The notes: generated from the sequence alone by a model not told the origin. 64,000 nucleotides of DNA from Chryseobacterium jejuense (GCF_900100075.1 NZ_FNEG01000004.1:248001-312000); one strand, 5' to 3'. Shown: positions 36,916 to 46,536, counted from the first letter of the stretch. Translations and numbers: made by a program.

Positions 36916-36924
36916 GATTTCTTC

Positions 36925-38070
36925 TTACGATTTTTTCTGTTGAGCATTTTTCTTTTGTGCCACTACAGGAGTTCCCGGCTGTAATCTGTCGAAACCGGAT
37001 ACGATATATTGATCTCCGGCTTTAAGCCCTTTGGAAACTATAAAATGATCACCCGCTTTTCCATTCACTTCTACCGGAAGCATTTCAGCTTTTCCATTCT
37101 TAATAGTGAACACAAAAACTTTATCCTGAATGGTTCTGGTAGATGCTATCGGAAGTAATACAACATTGCTGTAGAACTGATCTAACAAGATCTTTCCTGT
37201 ATTTCCGCTTCTCAACGTATTATTCGGATTGTTGAATTTTGCTCTTAAAGTAATAGAACCCGTAGTTTTGTTAAACTGACCTTCAACAGCATCAATTCTT
37301 CCCATTTCAGCATACTTATCACCTCCGGAAAGCTGCAGAGATACTGCAGGAGTGTTTTTAATAACCTCATCAATACTGCTTCCCACATATTGCTTCTGGA
37401 AATTATTAAAGTCATTTTCACTTAAGCTGAAATAAGTATATACCTGATGAATGTCTGATAACAGGGTAATCGGTTCCTGATTACCTGGGGTCATCAAGCT
37501 TCCCAAACGGTAGTTGAATCTCCCGATAAATCCGCTTACCGGAGCTTTAATCGTTGAGAAGTTAAGATTGATCTTTGCAGATTCAATAGAAGACGTTGAT
37601 TGGCTTACTGCCCCTCTTGCTGCATTATAAGCTGCCTCTGCTTCTTTCACCTGAATTTCGGAAACCATTTTATTTCTAAAAAGTTCCTTTTTTCTATCCA
37701 GGTCAATTTTTGAAGTGGAAAGATTGGCCTGTGCAGTAATTAAGGATGCCTGCGCACTTTTCAACTGCTCAGCAAATATCCTGTCTTCAATTTTAAAAAG
37801 TGGCTGCCCCGCTCTTACATAATCTCCTTCGTCCACAAAAATTTTGCTTAAATATCCGGTTACCTGAGGTCTGATTTCTACATTGGAAATTCCCTCAATG
37901 GATGCTGCATATTCTCTGGAAACAGAAGCGTCTCCCTGTTTTACTATTTCTACAGGAAGTTCCGGTGCCTGCTGTTGATAAGCCTGATTTTGATTACCTT
38001 TCTTACACCCCGCCAAAGCGATGAGCGCAAGGAAAAGTAAGGTTGATTTTTGAACAAAAAATCTTTGCAT
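36925..38070 (-). CDS. RND efflux periplasmic adaptor lipoprotein (AcrA-like)
   Basis: 381 residues from the ATG at 38070; an ATG four codons upstream (38082) is equally possible. The signal ends LALIALAGC with the lipidated C22. Then come the lipoyl half-motifs (EIRPQVTGYLSKIFVDEGDY and NFSTIKAPVSGFIGRFNYRL), an alpha-hairpin between them, and the beta-barrel and membrane-proximal domains. It joins the permease to the outer-membrane duct. It is the first gene of the RND operon, and the AraC regulator precedes it on the same strand with a 215-base gap that can hold the promoter. Confidence 0.94.
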   Translation of the reverse strand: MQRFFVQKSTLLFLALIALAGCKKGNQNQAYQQQAPELPVEIVKQGDASVSREYAASIEGISNVEIRPQVTGYLSKIFVDEGDYVRAGQPLFKIEDRIFAEQLKSAQASLITAQANLSTSKIDLDRKKELFRNKMVSEIQVKEAEAAYNAARGAVSQSTSSIESAKINLNFSTIKAPVSGFIGRFNYRLGSLMTPGNQEPITLLSDIHQVYTYFSLSENDFNNFQKQYVGSSIDEVIKNTPAVSLQLSGGDKYAEMGRIDAVEGQFNKTTGSITLRAKFNNPNNTLRSGNTGKILLDQFYSNVVLLPIASTRTIQDKVFVFTIKNGKAEMLPVEVNGKAGDHFIVSKGLKAGDQYIVSGFDRLQPGTPVVAQKKNAQQKKS

Positions 38071-38285
38071 AACTCTAGTCATTTAAATTTTCTGTACAAA
38101 AATCGAACGAAAAAAATTCAATAGAATTATTCAAAAAACCCCTTGTTTTGTCAAAAAGACTCCTTATTTTTAAAAACATGAGAAATATCATTCATAGATA
38201 ATTTAAATGAGATATTTCTAAATTTTAAATCGAAAATAAGTGTTAGTTTTATCAAAAAGACACCTAAAACACAACTGCCTCATTA

Positions 38286-39212
38286 TCAATACAAATCATC
38301 TTTTCTGTATTCTAAAGGAGCTCTACCAGTGTGTTTTTTGAAAAATTTACTAAAAGACGCCTGATCAGAGAATTTAAGCTGTGCAGCCACCTCACTCACA
38401 TTTAGATTAGGGTTTTTAAGCAGCAATCTTGCTTCTACCGCCAATACATGATGGATAATATCTCGTGGTGTTTTAAGCATGGTTTTATTGATAACCTTTG
38501 TAAGATATTTTCTACTGATAAACATCTTATCCGCATAAAACTGAACATTATGCTCTTCCTTGAAATGTTCCTGAACCAACTTAAAAAAACTGGTCGTAAG
38601 TTCATCTTCCCGATGAGTAACGGTATGAGGTTTTTCAATTTTCTTGAAATAATTGTCTATTTCATAAATCACCAGCGAGAAGTGATGCCAGATCATTTCA
38701 TTGAAATAGTAGTTATCTTGCTCCTTGTTATTCAACTGTTTCAGTTCATCAAGGTGAAAATTCAATTTTCTGAATAAATCCGGCTCATTCCTGATAATAT
38801 GGGTAGGATCTGACGAAAGGCTCTTCAGGACATTATTGGATTTGTAATTAAAACCTGCCTGAGAAATAAAATCAACGGAAAAGAAAATATAGGTTGCCCT
38901 ATAATCCTCCGCAATATTTTCCACCCAAAAGGTTTCCGACATAGGGCAGAAAACCGCATCTCCTTTAAAAACTTCATAGCTTTTATCATCCAGTTTGAAG
39001 CCAACGCTCCCATCCTGCACAAGGAAAATGCAGAAATAATCTGAACGGTAAGGAATATTTGGCTTTATGATATAATTTTCCCTGTCTATATCCATCACCA
39101 CAAACTCCTTAACTCTAAGATCAAATTCTACTTGTTGTAAAACTTCATCAAAAGCCAGCTGTGAAACAAAATCGGGTTGTTTGGAGAGTTCTTTGCGGGA
39201 TTTTTTAGCCAT
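38286..39212 (-). CDS. AraC family transcriptional regulator of the RND operon
   Basis: 308 residues from the ATG at 39212 (MAKKSRKELSKQPDF); the ATG at 39275 adds a Phe-rich stretch foreign to the family. An N-terminal cupin-like sensing domain (VQDGSVGFKLDDKSYEVFKG) is followed by two HTH motifs (VQFYADKMFISRKYLTKVIN and LNVSEVAAQLKFSDQASFSK) and the FKKHTGRAPLEYRK end. Its position directly before the RND operon suggests it controls it in response to a small ligand. The ligand is unknown. Confidence 0.9.
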   Translation of the reverse strand: MAKKSRKELSKQPDFVSQLAFDEVLQQVEFDLRVKEFVVMDIDRENYIIKPNIPYRSDYFCIFLVQDGSVGFKLDDKSYEVFKGDAVFCPMSETFWVENIAEDYRATYIFFSVDFISQAGFNYKSNNVLKSLSSDPTHIIRNEPDLFRKLNFHLDELKQLNNKEQDNYYFNEMIWHHFSLVIYEIDNYFKKIEKPHTVTHREDELTTSFFKLVQEHFKEEHNVQFYADKMFISRKYLTKVINKTMLKTPRDIIHHVLAVEARLLLKNPNLNVSEVAAQLKFSDQASFSKFFKKHTGRAPLEYRKDDLY

Positions 39213-39446
39213 GGAAAATGGGTTGTGAGGTACGAAGGTAGTGAAAAAGGTGAAATTGTGAAAAGAAGAGAACAATTGTGAAGCAGTTCAAAAAGATAGA
39301 ATATACGTAACCACCCCGTCAAAAATTCTTTGAATTTTCGCCACCCCTCCAGCGAAGGGGAATGATTGAAGTCTTTTTTTATTAATAATAGTGGCTACTT
39401 TTACGTAACACATTTATTTCCTATTCTTTTTTTACTTTTTCAAGTT

Positions 39447-40193
39447 TTATATTTCAATAATCAACTCCTTCTCGTAGCCATTATATCTTTCATCAATATA
39501 GCCATGGGGATTACAAATGACCTCAGTTTTTTCAATTTTATATCTGGATGGGGTATGAATATGACCATGAACCCAATATATAGGCTGGTGTTCCAGAATC
39601 ATATCTTCCAAATTGGAGGCGTACGCTGAAGTCAACGGATCTTCTTTATAATGTTCCGGTACAGATTGAATACTGGGAGCATGATGGGTAACCACTATAT
39701 TTTTAAGTCCTTTCGAAACTTCAAGACTCTCCTCCAGCCACACTTTTGAAAGCTGATGAATCTTAAAAGTATCTATTGTTCTCAATTTAGAATAAGAAGG
39801 ATCACGGGTGATCTTTTTATAATCATTCATCATGGGTTGGCAGATCATTCCATATTTTACAGGGTTTCCAAAAATTGAAAAATCAGTCCATAAAGTAGTT
39901 CCATGAAAACGTACATCTTCAATATCTATGAAAGAATTTTCGAGTACAAAAACATTGGAATCTTCAGCAGCATTTTTAATTTTATGTAATGTCTTCGGAT
40001 AAGAACCTTTATAATATTCATGATTTCCCAGCACATAAATGACGGGCTTATCCGAAATTGCTTCTTTAATCCATTCAATTCCTTTGGTTCCCAGATTAAT
40101 ATCACCAGCCAAAACAACAACGTCCGCATTATCAAAACATAATTCAGTTCGTCCAAATTCCTGATGAAGATCGCTAATGATTTGTATTCTCAT
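39447..40193 (-). CDS. Metallophosphoesterase (calcineurin-like)
   Basis: 248 residues. The five metal-binding blocks are all present: ISDLHQEFG (D-x-H), VVLAGDINLG (GD), YVLGNHEYY (GNHE), VVTHHAPS (second His) and YWVHGHIHTPS (GHxH). There is no signal peptide, so it acts in the cytosol. The substrate of such short single-domain enzymes (phosphodiesters, nucleotides) cannot be told from sequence. It is monocistronic. Confidence 0.92.
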   Translation of the reverse strand: MRIQIISDLHQEFGRTELCFDNADVVVLAGDINLGTKGIEWIKEAISDKPVIYVLGNHEYYKGSYPKTLHKIKNAAEDSNVFVLENSFIDIEDVRFHGTTLWTDFSIFGNPVKYGMICQPMMNDYKKITRDPSYSKLRTIDTFKIHQLSKVWLEESLEVSKGLKNIVVTHHAPSIQSVPEHYKEDPLTSAYASNLEDMILEHQPIYWVHGHIHTPSRYKIEKTEVICNPHGYIDERYNGYEKELIIEI

Positions 40194-40292
40194 GCTGCAA
40201 AAGTAATGAAGAGGAATGAAAATAAAAAAAGGAACCGACGCCTAAACACCGATTCCCTGCTCATATAGTTTGTGTAATTTTAAGGCCGCTTA

Positions 40293-41681
40293 TCAGGAAA
40301 CAACTACTTCTGTCTGCTTCACTTTTAAGCTTTTCATTATAAAATAGAATAACATTCCAAGGGCTAAAAGAGCGTAACTAATCAATACGATCAGATTCAA
40401 GCTTCCTACGGCAAATTCTGAAGGAAAAACCTGACTCATTAAAGTCATGAATGATAGCCCGATCCCCGCTCCCAGGAAGTAACTTGTAGAACTCAAACTT
40501 GATGCCAATCCGTAATTGGAAGGTTCAACATCCTGAATTCCCATCACGGAAAGCGCTGTAAAGCAGAAAGTCATTCCTATTCCCGAGATACAGGCAGCTC
40601 CTAATAAAACTACCGTCAACGGATGTCCCGTATATACTGAAATTAATAACAATACTCCTCCTGTCAGCATAAAAGACCATCCCAACACTCCCATTTGAGA
40701 TGAACTCAATCGTTTTGAAATGCGAGGTAAGATAAATTTAGCCGTTAAAGCAGACAGAAGACTGAACGGAACAAGCATTAATCCTGAAGCAGCAGCACTA
40801 TAGCTCATATCTTTCTGAAGCATTAAAGAAATCAGGAATAAAAATCCGATAAAAAAAGCTCCTAAAGTAAAGAAAGCAGCGTTGGAAACTACTAAAGAAC
40901 CATGCCTGAATAATTTCAAATCAAATAGTGGTTCTGCAACGGTTTTCAATCTGAAGAATACCATTACCAGAAGCAATACAGCAACCACTAATGAACCTAT
41001 TACAAGAAAAGGCTGTTCTTTGATGTGAACCAATTCATGGGTTCCATAGGTTAAGCTTAAAAGACCAACAACCATTAATATTCCGGAAATAACATCTGTT
41101 TTTTGTGCCTTTTCATTTTTCTCATCTGTTGGTAAATAATAATAAGACAGAATAAGGGTGATTAAAAGAATCGGGACATTAATAAGGAAAACCCAGTGCC
41201 AGCTTAGATATGTACTGATAATTCCGCCTACCGAAAGTCCACTTCCCGAACCAATAGCTGCAAATGAACTAAAAACTCCGATAGCTCGATTTCTTTCCTG
41301 TTCTTCTCTGAAAGTATTGGTTACAATAGATAAGGCTGCCGGCATTACAAACGCAGCTCCCAATCCCTGTAAAGCACGGAATATCGCTAACATATTGAAA
41401 CTTTCGGAAAGACCTGCTCCCAATGAAGTCAGCATGAAAATCAGCGCTCCCAATAAGAACATTTTCTTTCTTCCAATCTGATCGGAAAGTTTTCCGCCAA
41501 TAATAAGGAAACCACCAAAAAACAGTACATAGAGCGTTTGCAGCCATTGAACTGTTCCTGCACCAATGTGAAACTGTTCCTGAATAGAAGGAATGGTTAA
41601 ATTAATAATGGCAATATCCAAAGCCTCTACAAAAGTTCCTACAGATGCTAAAATTAATATTACATTCTTCCTTGTATCCAT
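40293..41681 (-). CDS. MFS multidrug transporter, DHA2 (EmrB/QacA-like, 14-TMS) type
   Basis: 462 residues with about fourteen hydrophobic segments. LASVGTFVEALDIAIINLTI at the start holds the D in TM1 typical of DHA2; motif A reads GGKLSDQIGRKKMFLLGALI, and motif C-like GVFSSFAAIGSGSGLSVGGI marks an antiporter. It probably exports drugs by proton antiport without an EmrA partner. It diverges from an Lrp-type regulator across 142 bases, its likely controller. Confidence 0.92.
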   Translation of the reverse strand: MDTRKNVILILASVGTFVEALDIAIINLTIPSIQEQFHIGAGTVQWLQTLYVLFFGGFLIIGGKLSDQIGRKKMFLLGALIFMLTSLGAGLSESFNMLAIFRALQGLGAAFVMPAALSIVTNTFREEQERNRAIGVFSSFAAIGSGSGLSVGGIISTYLSWHWVFLINVPILLITLILSYYYLPTDEKNEKAQKTDVISGILMVVGLLSLTYGTHELVHIKEQPFLVIGSLVVAVLLLVMVFFRLKTVAEPLFDLKLFRHGSLVVSNAAFFTLGAFFIGFLFLISLMLQKDMSYSAAASGLMLVPFSLLSALTAKFILPRISKRLSSSQMGVLGWSFMLTGGVLLLISVYTGHPLTVVLLGAACISGIGMTFCFTALSVMGIQDVEPSNYGLASSLSSTSYFLGAGIGLSFMTLMSQVFPSEFAVGSLNLIVLISYALLALGMLFYFIMKSLKVKQTEVVVS

Positions 41682-41737
41682 ATATTCAAATTTCCTGCAA
41701 AATTAAAATTAACAGAACGTAAGTAAAAATTTTATGG

Positions 41738-41745
41738 TAAATTTG
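41738..41745 (+). promoter_or_regulatory. -7 box upstream of the Lrp-type gene
   Basis: TAAATTTG matches TAnnTTTG and lies 78 bases upstream of the ATG at 41824, in the divergent region shared with the MFS gene. Confidence 0.5.
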
Positions 41746-41823
41746 GAACAATAAAACTAAATAGACATTATTAAAAGAACAAATTAACTGAAACATCAAA
41801 ATTAATCCTCTAAAACAGAACAA

Positions 41824-42294
41824 ATGCCAACAGAAAATTATACTCCTGACGAAAAAGACCTTTCTATCCTGAGACTTCTTCAGAAAGATGCGAAGATGAG
41901 TGTCCGTGATATTTCTGCAAGGATTAACCTTAGCCCCACGCCTACCCATGAACGTATTAAGCGTATGGAAAAGCAGGGAATCATTAAGGAATATACAGCT
42001 GTAGTAGACCGCAAAAAGGTGAATAAAGGCATGATGGTGATCTGTATGATCGCTTTGAATGTTCACAATAAAAAAACAGCCGGAAAATTTATTGAAGAAG
42101 TAAGCAGGTTAAAAGAGGTGGTTGAGTTTTACAACATCAGTGGTGATTTTGATTTCATGCTCAAAATTTTGGCCCCCAATATGGATGAATTTCATGAGTT
42201 CTTCATCAATAAATTATCGGAAATTGAAGGCATTGCCCAAACCAAAAGTATTTTTGTGATGAGCAGCATTAAGGAAAGTGCTCAAATTATATAA
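41824..42294 (+). CDS. Lrp/AsnC family transcriptional regulator
   Basis: 156 residues. The N-terminal HTH (LQKDAKMSVRDISARINLSP followed by TPTHERIKRMEKQGIIK) and the C-terminal RAM domain (VVEFYNISGDFDFMLKILAP, then IFVMSSIKES) are complete. Such proteins form octamers and respond to amino acids. It is divergent from the DHA2 pump, so pump control by an amino acid or related ligand is a reasonable inference. Confidence 0.93.
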   Translation: MPTENYTPDEKDLSILRLLQKDAKMSVRDISARINLSPTPTHERIKRMEKQGIIKEYTAVVDRKKVNKGMMVICMIALNVHNKKTAGKFIEEVSRLKEVVEFYNISGDFDFMLKILAPNMDEFHEFFINKLSEIEGIAQTKSIFVMSSIKESAQII

Positions 42295-42453
42295 AGAAAA
42301 TTAAACACATATCAATCAACCAGTTAAAAATTCACATTTCAATCTTAGAATTTTATTTAAATCAAGTAGGTATTGGACCTGTACTTATTTTTCACTAATT
42401 TAGTTGCTTAAATCTGCTTTTGGAAGAATCAGATTTTATTAAGCAACAAAAAG

Positions 42454-42639
42454 ATGATGAGTACTCAATTTATTAATTCTGACAGCTATAATAAGTTGTC
42501 GGGCATTGCATTACCAATCAATATAAAGAAATCCTGTATCGTTTTACCCTCCATTACAAATGAAAACGACAACCTTCTCTACAATTGGATATGTCTTTTT
42601 TCAGACAACAGTATCGAGACTATTTTCATCATTATATAA
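42454..42639 (+). CDS. Possible small protein of unknown function
   Basis: 61 residues, starting with two Met codons, with no recognisable motif; hydrophobic C-terminus ending IETIFIII. It lies between the Lrp gene and the TPR-HTH gene, ending 22 bases before the latter, in an otherwise empty 367-base gap (42295-42661). A -7-like TAATTTAG precedes it at about 42395. It could equally be a chance ORF in the leader of the next gene. Confidence 0.25.
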   Translation: MMSTQFINSDSYNKLSGIALPINIKKSCIVLPSITNENDNLLYNWICLFSDNSIETIFIII

Positions 42640-42661
42640 ATGATACAAAATCATAGAATTC

Positions 42662-44089
42662 ATGAACTTCATCAATGATATCTATTTAAAAAATCACAGA
42701 ATATTTATATCTCTATGTATTGCAATTTCCTTGAGTAGTTGTGATAAAAAAATCGATATCCGGCAAATTGATAATACCTTACTTACCAAAAATGAAAAGC
42801 TAAGACTGGAAGGAAAAGAGACAGAGCTCATTACTTTGAATAAAAAAATCATCAGACAGTCAAAAGAAGGTGGATATTTAAAAGGAGAAGCATTGGGATA
42901 CATTAATCTTGCTAATACTTATGGCATGATGGGAAGGTATAAAACCAGCCATGAATATCTGAAATCGGCAGAAAAAATAGCCACCCGCCTTAATGATAAT
43001 TTCCTTTATGCTAGGCTCTATCATGAATATGGTCAGATGAATTATGTTACCGGACTCGTCAATACAGCATTAAATTATAATGCAAAAGCCATTCATTATG
43101 GCAAAAAACTGGATGAAAAAGGCTGGCTATTAGGCAATATGTACGAACAAAGAGCTGATTTTATTTCTTCAACCTATAAAGATTCGGCATTGATTTATCG
43201 TCACAAAGGTTTTAGTCTGGACCCTTCTGCCATCAACGCTTCTTTGATTGGGAATTATCATTTACAAGAAACCAGAAACCTTGATTCTGCTACTTTTTAC
43301 AATGACAAAGCTCTGTCTCTTCTTAAAGCTCCTGAGTATGGAACGGTAAGAGAAGGCATCATTTACTATTTTTATGCTGATCTTCTTTCTGAAAAAAAAG
43401 AATTTGAAAAAGCATTAGATTTTTATAAAAAAGCCGCAGATATTTTAGTTAAAACAAAAAGGATCAATAAATTACCGGGCCTTTATCAACAGATCGCTTT
43501 TGTTTACCAAAATCTCAATAACAAAAAAATGGAAGATGCCTATACTTCCAAAGCTGAAGAATTGGATCAAAAACTTAAGGTATCTGGAAATGAAGCTATT
43601 GACCTTTCTCTAAGTGAAGTTATTGAAGAAAAAAACAAGGATAATATTAACCTCATTCTCCTTTCCATTGGAGCCCTTGTTCTGATTGTTGGAATTATTT
43701 TATTTTTAATGATCAGAAACAGGAAATATAAGAAGGAAGACAACAACTCCGGAAAATCGAGTAATATAGCTTTTCCTTCAAAAGAAAGAATTTCTAAGGA
43801 AGATTTCACAGAATTATTAGATCTTGCCAAGAGTAATGATCTTAAGTTTATTAAGAGGTTTGAGGAGATTAATCCTAGTTTATTTCAGAATATTTTAAAA
43901 ATCAATCCGCAGCTGACAAAATCTGAGCTGGCTTTGTGTGCCATGATCTGGCTCGGTTTTTCGTCGAAAGATATTGCTGATTTTACTTTTATACAACACA
44001 GATCTGTACAGACCAAAAAAGGCAGACTCAGAAAAAAACTTAATATCTCTTCGGAAACAGATCTTTACAGCTTCTTTACTTCCCTGTAG
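42662..44089 (+). CDS. TPR repeat membrane protein with C-terminal LuxR-like HTH
   Basis: 475 residues. A signal/anchor ends ISLSSCDKK (lipobox-like, C about 27), about six TPR-like helical repeats follow to residue 320, then one membrane span (INLILLSIGALVLIVGIILF) and a cytoplasmic part ending in an HTH (LTKSELALCAMIWLGFSSKD, then FIQHRSVQTKKGRLRKKLNI). Such TPR-TM-HTH proteins are common one-piece regulators in Flavobacteriia. Targets are unknown; the secreted-protein pair at 44.9-46.5 kb is the nearest neighbour, on the opposite strand. Confidence 0.82.
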   Translation: MNFINDIYLKNHRIFISLCIAISLSSCDKKIDIRQIDNTLLTKNEKLRLEGKETELITLNKKIIRQSKEGGYLKGEALGYINLANTYGMMGRYKTSHEYLKSAEKIATRLNDNFLYARLYHEYGQMNYVTGLVNTALNYNAKAIHYGKKLDEKGWLLGNMYEQRADFISSTYKDSALIYRHKGFSLDPSAINASLIGNYHLQETRNLDSATFYNDKALSLLKAPEYGTVREGIIYYFYADLLSEKKEFEKALDFYKKAADILVKTKRINKLPGLYQQIAFVYQNLNNKKMEDAYTSKAEELDQKLKVSGNEAIDLSLSEVIEEKNKDNINLILLSIGALVLIVGIILFLMIRNRKYKKEDNNSGKSSNIAFPSKERISKEDFTELLDLAKSNDLKFIKRFEEINPSLFQNILKINPQLTKSELALCAMIWLGFSSKDIADFTFIQHRSVQTKKGRLRKKLNISSETDLYSFFTSL

Positions 44090-44373
44090 CTTTTTTGAAA
44101 TCGTAAACTCTTGCTTAATGGTAGGATTTTTATGATGCTTATGGCAACAAAAAGAGTAAGAATTTATTAAAACATCCTTCCCTTTCAATGATATCCATTA
44201 CATAATATTTAATATAAAATTTACACTAAAAGGATACTTTTTATTAAAAAGACTAATGATTGTTAGGCTAAAAAGACATTCTTCATTGAAGGGTTTTCAG
44301 TTTTTATTTTGCAAAAAATAGTTTTCACAGCTTCCAAAACCTAAATTTAACAAACTAACAATCAGTAAATTAA

Positions 44374-44420
44374 ATAACCCGTCGTAGCTATAGTGTAGCT
44401 ATGTCGTATGTTATTTTTTG
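44374..44420 (+). terminator. Long hairpin with U-run in an intergenic region
   Basis: ATAAC (44374-44378) pairs with GTTAT (44410-44414), and inside it two TAGCTA strings, each self-complementary, can pair across TAGTG; a run of T follows. It is 285 bases after the TPR-HTH stop, far for its terminator, so it may end a small transcript. Confidence 0.5.
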
Positions 44421-44765
44421 GAAATATTTATCATTATTGAATATGTTTGTGATGTTAAAAATATAAACCTTTTACCCTATTAAAATACCATCAAAAGAAC
44501 AAATATAAAATCTCCCCCTCTGCAACTACTTTACTTATAATCTAACAAAAGTATTTAAAAACACAAATGACAAACACAAATGATGAAAACCACGAGGGGT
44601 GAGATTTATTTTATAAACTAAACAAATAATATTAGCTAAAAACACAAATAAAAAAAGAGGCCTATTTAACACAACATCCTATGATGAAATAATAATCTCA
44701 GAATTATAATCATACATCTTTTCATAAAAGCCTGAGAATATTACAATTTATATTATTTGTTTAAC

Positions 44766-44857
44766 AGAGAGATTACACTTGAGAATTTGTAATCTCTCTT
44801 TTTTATAAAAAAGAGAGATTACACTTGAGAATTTGTAATCTCTCTTTTTTATAAAAA
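44766..44857. repeat. Tandem duplicated terminator hairpin, 46-bp unit
   Basis: Two identical units starting at 44766 and 44812 each contain the 11-bp stem AGAGAGATTAC / GTAATCTCTCT around ACTTGAGAATTT, followed by a T-run. Both units are exact copies, so the duplication is recent or conserved by gene conversion. Confidence 0.85.
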
Positions 44858-44889
44858 AAACAGCAGTATACATTCATATACTACTGTTT
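44850..44889 (-). terminator. Terminator of the secreted-protein pair
   Basis: A 13-base stem with one mismatch (44858-44870 with 44877-44889) is followed on the minus strand by eight U (44850-44857). It lies 57 bases after the stop at 44946. Confidence 0.8.
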
Positions 44890-44945
44890 CAATACACATT
44901 ATAAACTTATATACACCGGTTTCCCGGAAATTATTTCATACCAGC

Positions 44946-45461
44946 TTATTTCCAGTAATTCCAGACTGTTCCGTCAAATACTGCCAATGTTTTACTGGTT
45001 GTATCATAACACATCATTCCGGGGTATGGATTTTTTACATTAATATGGGGTGTTGCAATCTGAGGAAGGATCATTGCTTTATCTGGAGATTCCAGTACCA
45101 ATACTCCATCTGCAGTACTGGATGGCGCCCCGATAACCACTCCTTTCCCTAGCTCCGCAGAATTGTTCGCAACAACAGCGCTTGAGCTGCCTGCATCAGA
45201 TAATGGTTTCCATACATCATTCTCATACACCTTTACTTTATTGTCTGTTACATCAAAAACAAATGTTCCGTTTACCAGAGATCCGGTTGGAAGACCAGAG
45301 GTTGCAGGAAGGATTAATCCTTTTGTATTTCCGGATACATTATTGAAATCCAAAACAGTACTGCTTCCATCTACTGCTTGTTTCCCAATAGCTACTTGCG
45401 CAATTGAAAAGTTAAAAATAACAAGGGCAACAGCTATGCTTATATTTTTTATGTTTTTCAT
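44946..45461 (-). CDS. Secreted protein with repeated Y-D-x-x-x-K-x-x-V-Y-x-x-x-x-W motif
   Basis: 171 residues from the ATG at 45461 (MKNIKNISIAVALVIFNFSI); the ATG at 45488 would overlap the upstream gene. The signal peptide ends FSIAQ. The body contains two copies of one pattern: GTFVFDVTDNKVKVYENDVW and PGMMCYDTTSKTLAVFDGTV followed by WNYW. The same pattern ends the upstream protein. Such segments are common in flavobacterial secreted proteins of unknown role and recall short beta-hairpin units. It is 20 bases from the upstream gene, in one operon. Confidence 0.75.
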   Translation of the reverse strand: MKNIKNISIAVALVIFNFSIAQVAIGKQAVDGSSTVLDFNNVSGNTKGLILPATSGLPTGSLVNGTFVFDVTDNKVKVYENDVWKPLSDAGSSSAVVANNSAELGKGVVIGAPSSTADGVLVLESPDKAMILPQIATPHINVKNPYPGMMCYDTTSKTLAVFDGTVWNYWK

Positions 45462-45480
45462 CCTTTTATTAATTTTTAGA

Positions 45481-46536
45481 TTAATCATTACAGCCTCGCT
45501 CTACACACTTCCATTCAGTACCATTGTAAAGCTTCACACATTTATCCTGAAGATCATACAACAGCATTCCTTCTTTTGGGTTTGCAATAGCATCTCCTGG
45601 CTGTGGGGTCTGGCTTACGTGCTGAACTCTTGTAATCACAAAACCTTTATCTTTTGCTTCCATAGCAACAAAGCCGTTTGGAACATTTTCCGGCCAAGCA
45701 TTATTTTTTTGCTGAATTGTAATTCCGAATTTGGTAAATCCATCAGGAGTTCCGGTAGCACCAGGTTTTGTACAGAACGTATCTATATTGTCAATAATTG
45801 TTGGCGCGTTACCACAACTGTCTTTATCATCAGATAATCCATTTGGCCAAAGAGATGGACACGTAGCTGAAGTTGCATTCGGGCCACAAAAGCTTGCTCC
45901 TCCAGCACCAAGCCCTATTACATTTCCCATAGCAATGGCTACAATCTGGCTATCATTACTGATAACTGCAGTACCACCACTTCCACTCACATCTGCTTTT
46001 GCAATACAATAGGCTTTTCCAGTGGGAATTCCAACATAATTAACTGATGGATAAGTTACTGATCGCTGAGTATACGTTCCACATATCTCCACTACACTAT
46101 TAGTTCCCATTTCAATAACTGATGTTGTTCCAGGAAAAATCCCACCAAAAGTTGGATCATCCTGAGTAACAGATCCTGTAAGGGAAAGAAAAGACTTTGT
46201 ACCTAGTTTAATTTTTGAATTTTGTTGAGTACCCCACACCCCTATCTGGATGGAACCAGTTGACTTAACACTTGCTCCATCGCCAATCTCTAGAGTTCCC
46301 ATTACCTGAACACCAGAAACCTGAAACTGTCCAGATTTTACAATAAGTGTTGCTCCATTTGGAATTGTAACCCCAGTCGTAGAAGTATAGTTACCATCAA
46401 TACAGTAAGTAGTCCCACTTACCATTGCCTGTCCCGTATACGGTGTACAGGTCTGCGCATTTACCCCCCCATAGAAGGCAATCATTAATAAAAAAATCAA
46501 TTTCCTATTAAAATCGAAAAAATTTAAGTTATTCAT
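45481..46536 (-). CDS. Secreted beta-rich protein of unknown function
   Basis: 351 residues. The signal peptide ends MIAFYGGVNAQ. Residues about 30-170 are a beta-helix-like series (NGATLIVKSGQFQVSG, GTLEIGDGASVKSTGSIQIG, then SVIEMGTNSVVEICGTYT). A Cys-containing middle follows, and the C-terminus is PKEGMLLYDLQDKCVKLYNG then TEWKC, the same motif as its neighbour. I do not recognise a family; an adhesin- or fibre-like surface role is only a guess. It is first of a two-gene operon that ends at 44850. Confidence 0.72.
   Translation of the reverse strand: MNNLNFFDFNRKLIFLLMIAFYGGVNAQTCTPYTGQAMVSGTTYCIDGNYTSTTGVTIPNGATLIVKSGQFQVSGVQVMGTLEIGDGASVKSTGSIQIGVWGTQQNSKIKLGTKSFLSLTGSVTQDDPTFGGIFPGTTSVIEMGTNSVVEICGTYTQRSVTYPSVNYVGIPTGKAYCIAKADVSGSGGTAVISNDSQIVAIAMGNVIGLGAGGASFCGPNATSATCPSLWPNGLSDDKDSCGNAPTIIDNIDTFCTKPGATGTPDGFTKFGITIQQKNNAWPENVPNGFVAMEAKDKGFVITRVQHVSQTPQPGDAIANPKEGMLLYDLQDKCVKLYNGTEWKCVERGCND

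Noticed and set aside
44766-44857. Repeat pair considered as a CRISPR array
   Set aside because: Only two adjacent units with no spacer; each is a terminator hairpin.
45163-45837. 224-codon plus-strand ORF
   Set aside because: It is antisense to the two secreted proteins, which have signal peptides and a shared motif.
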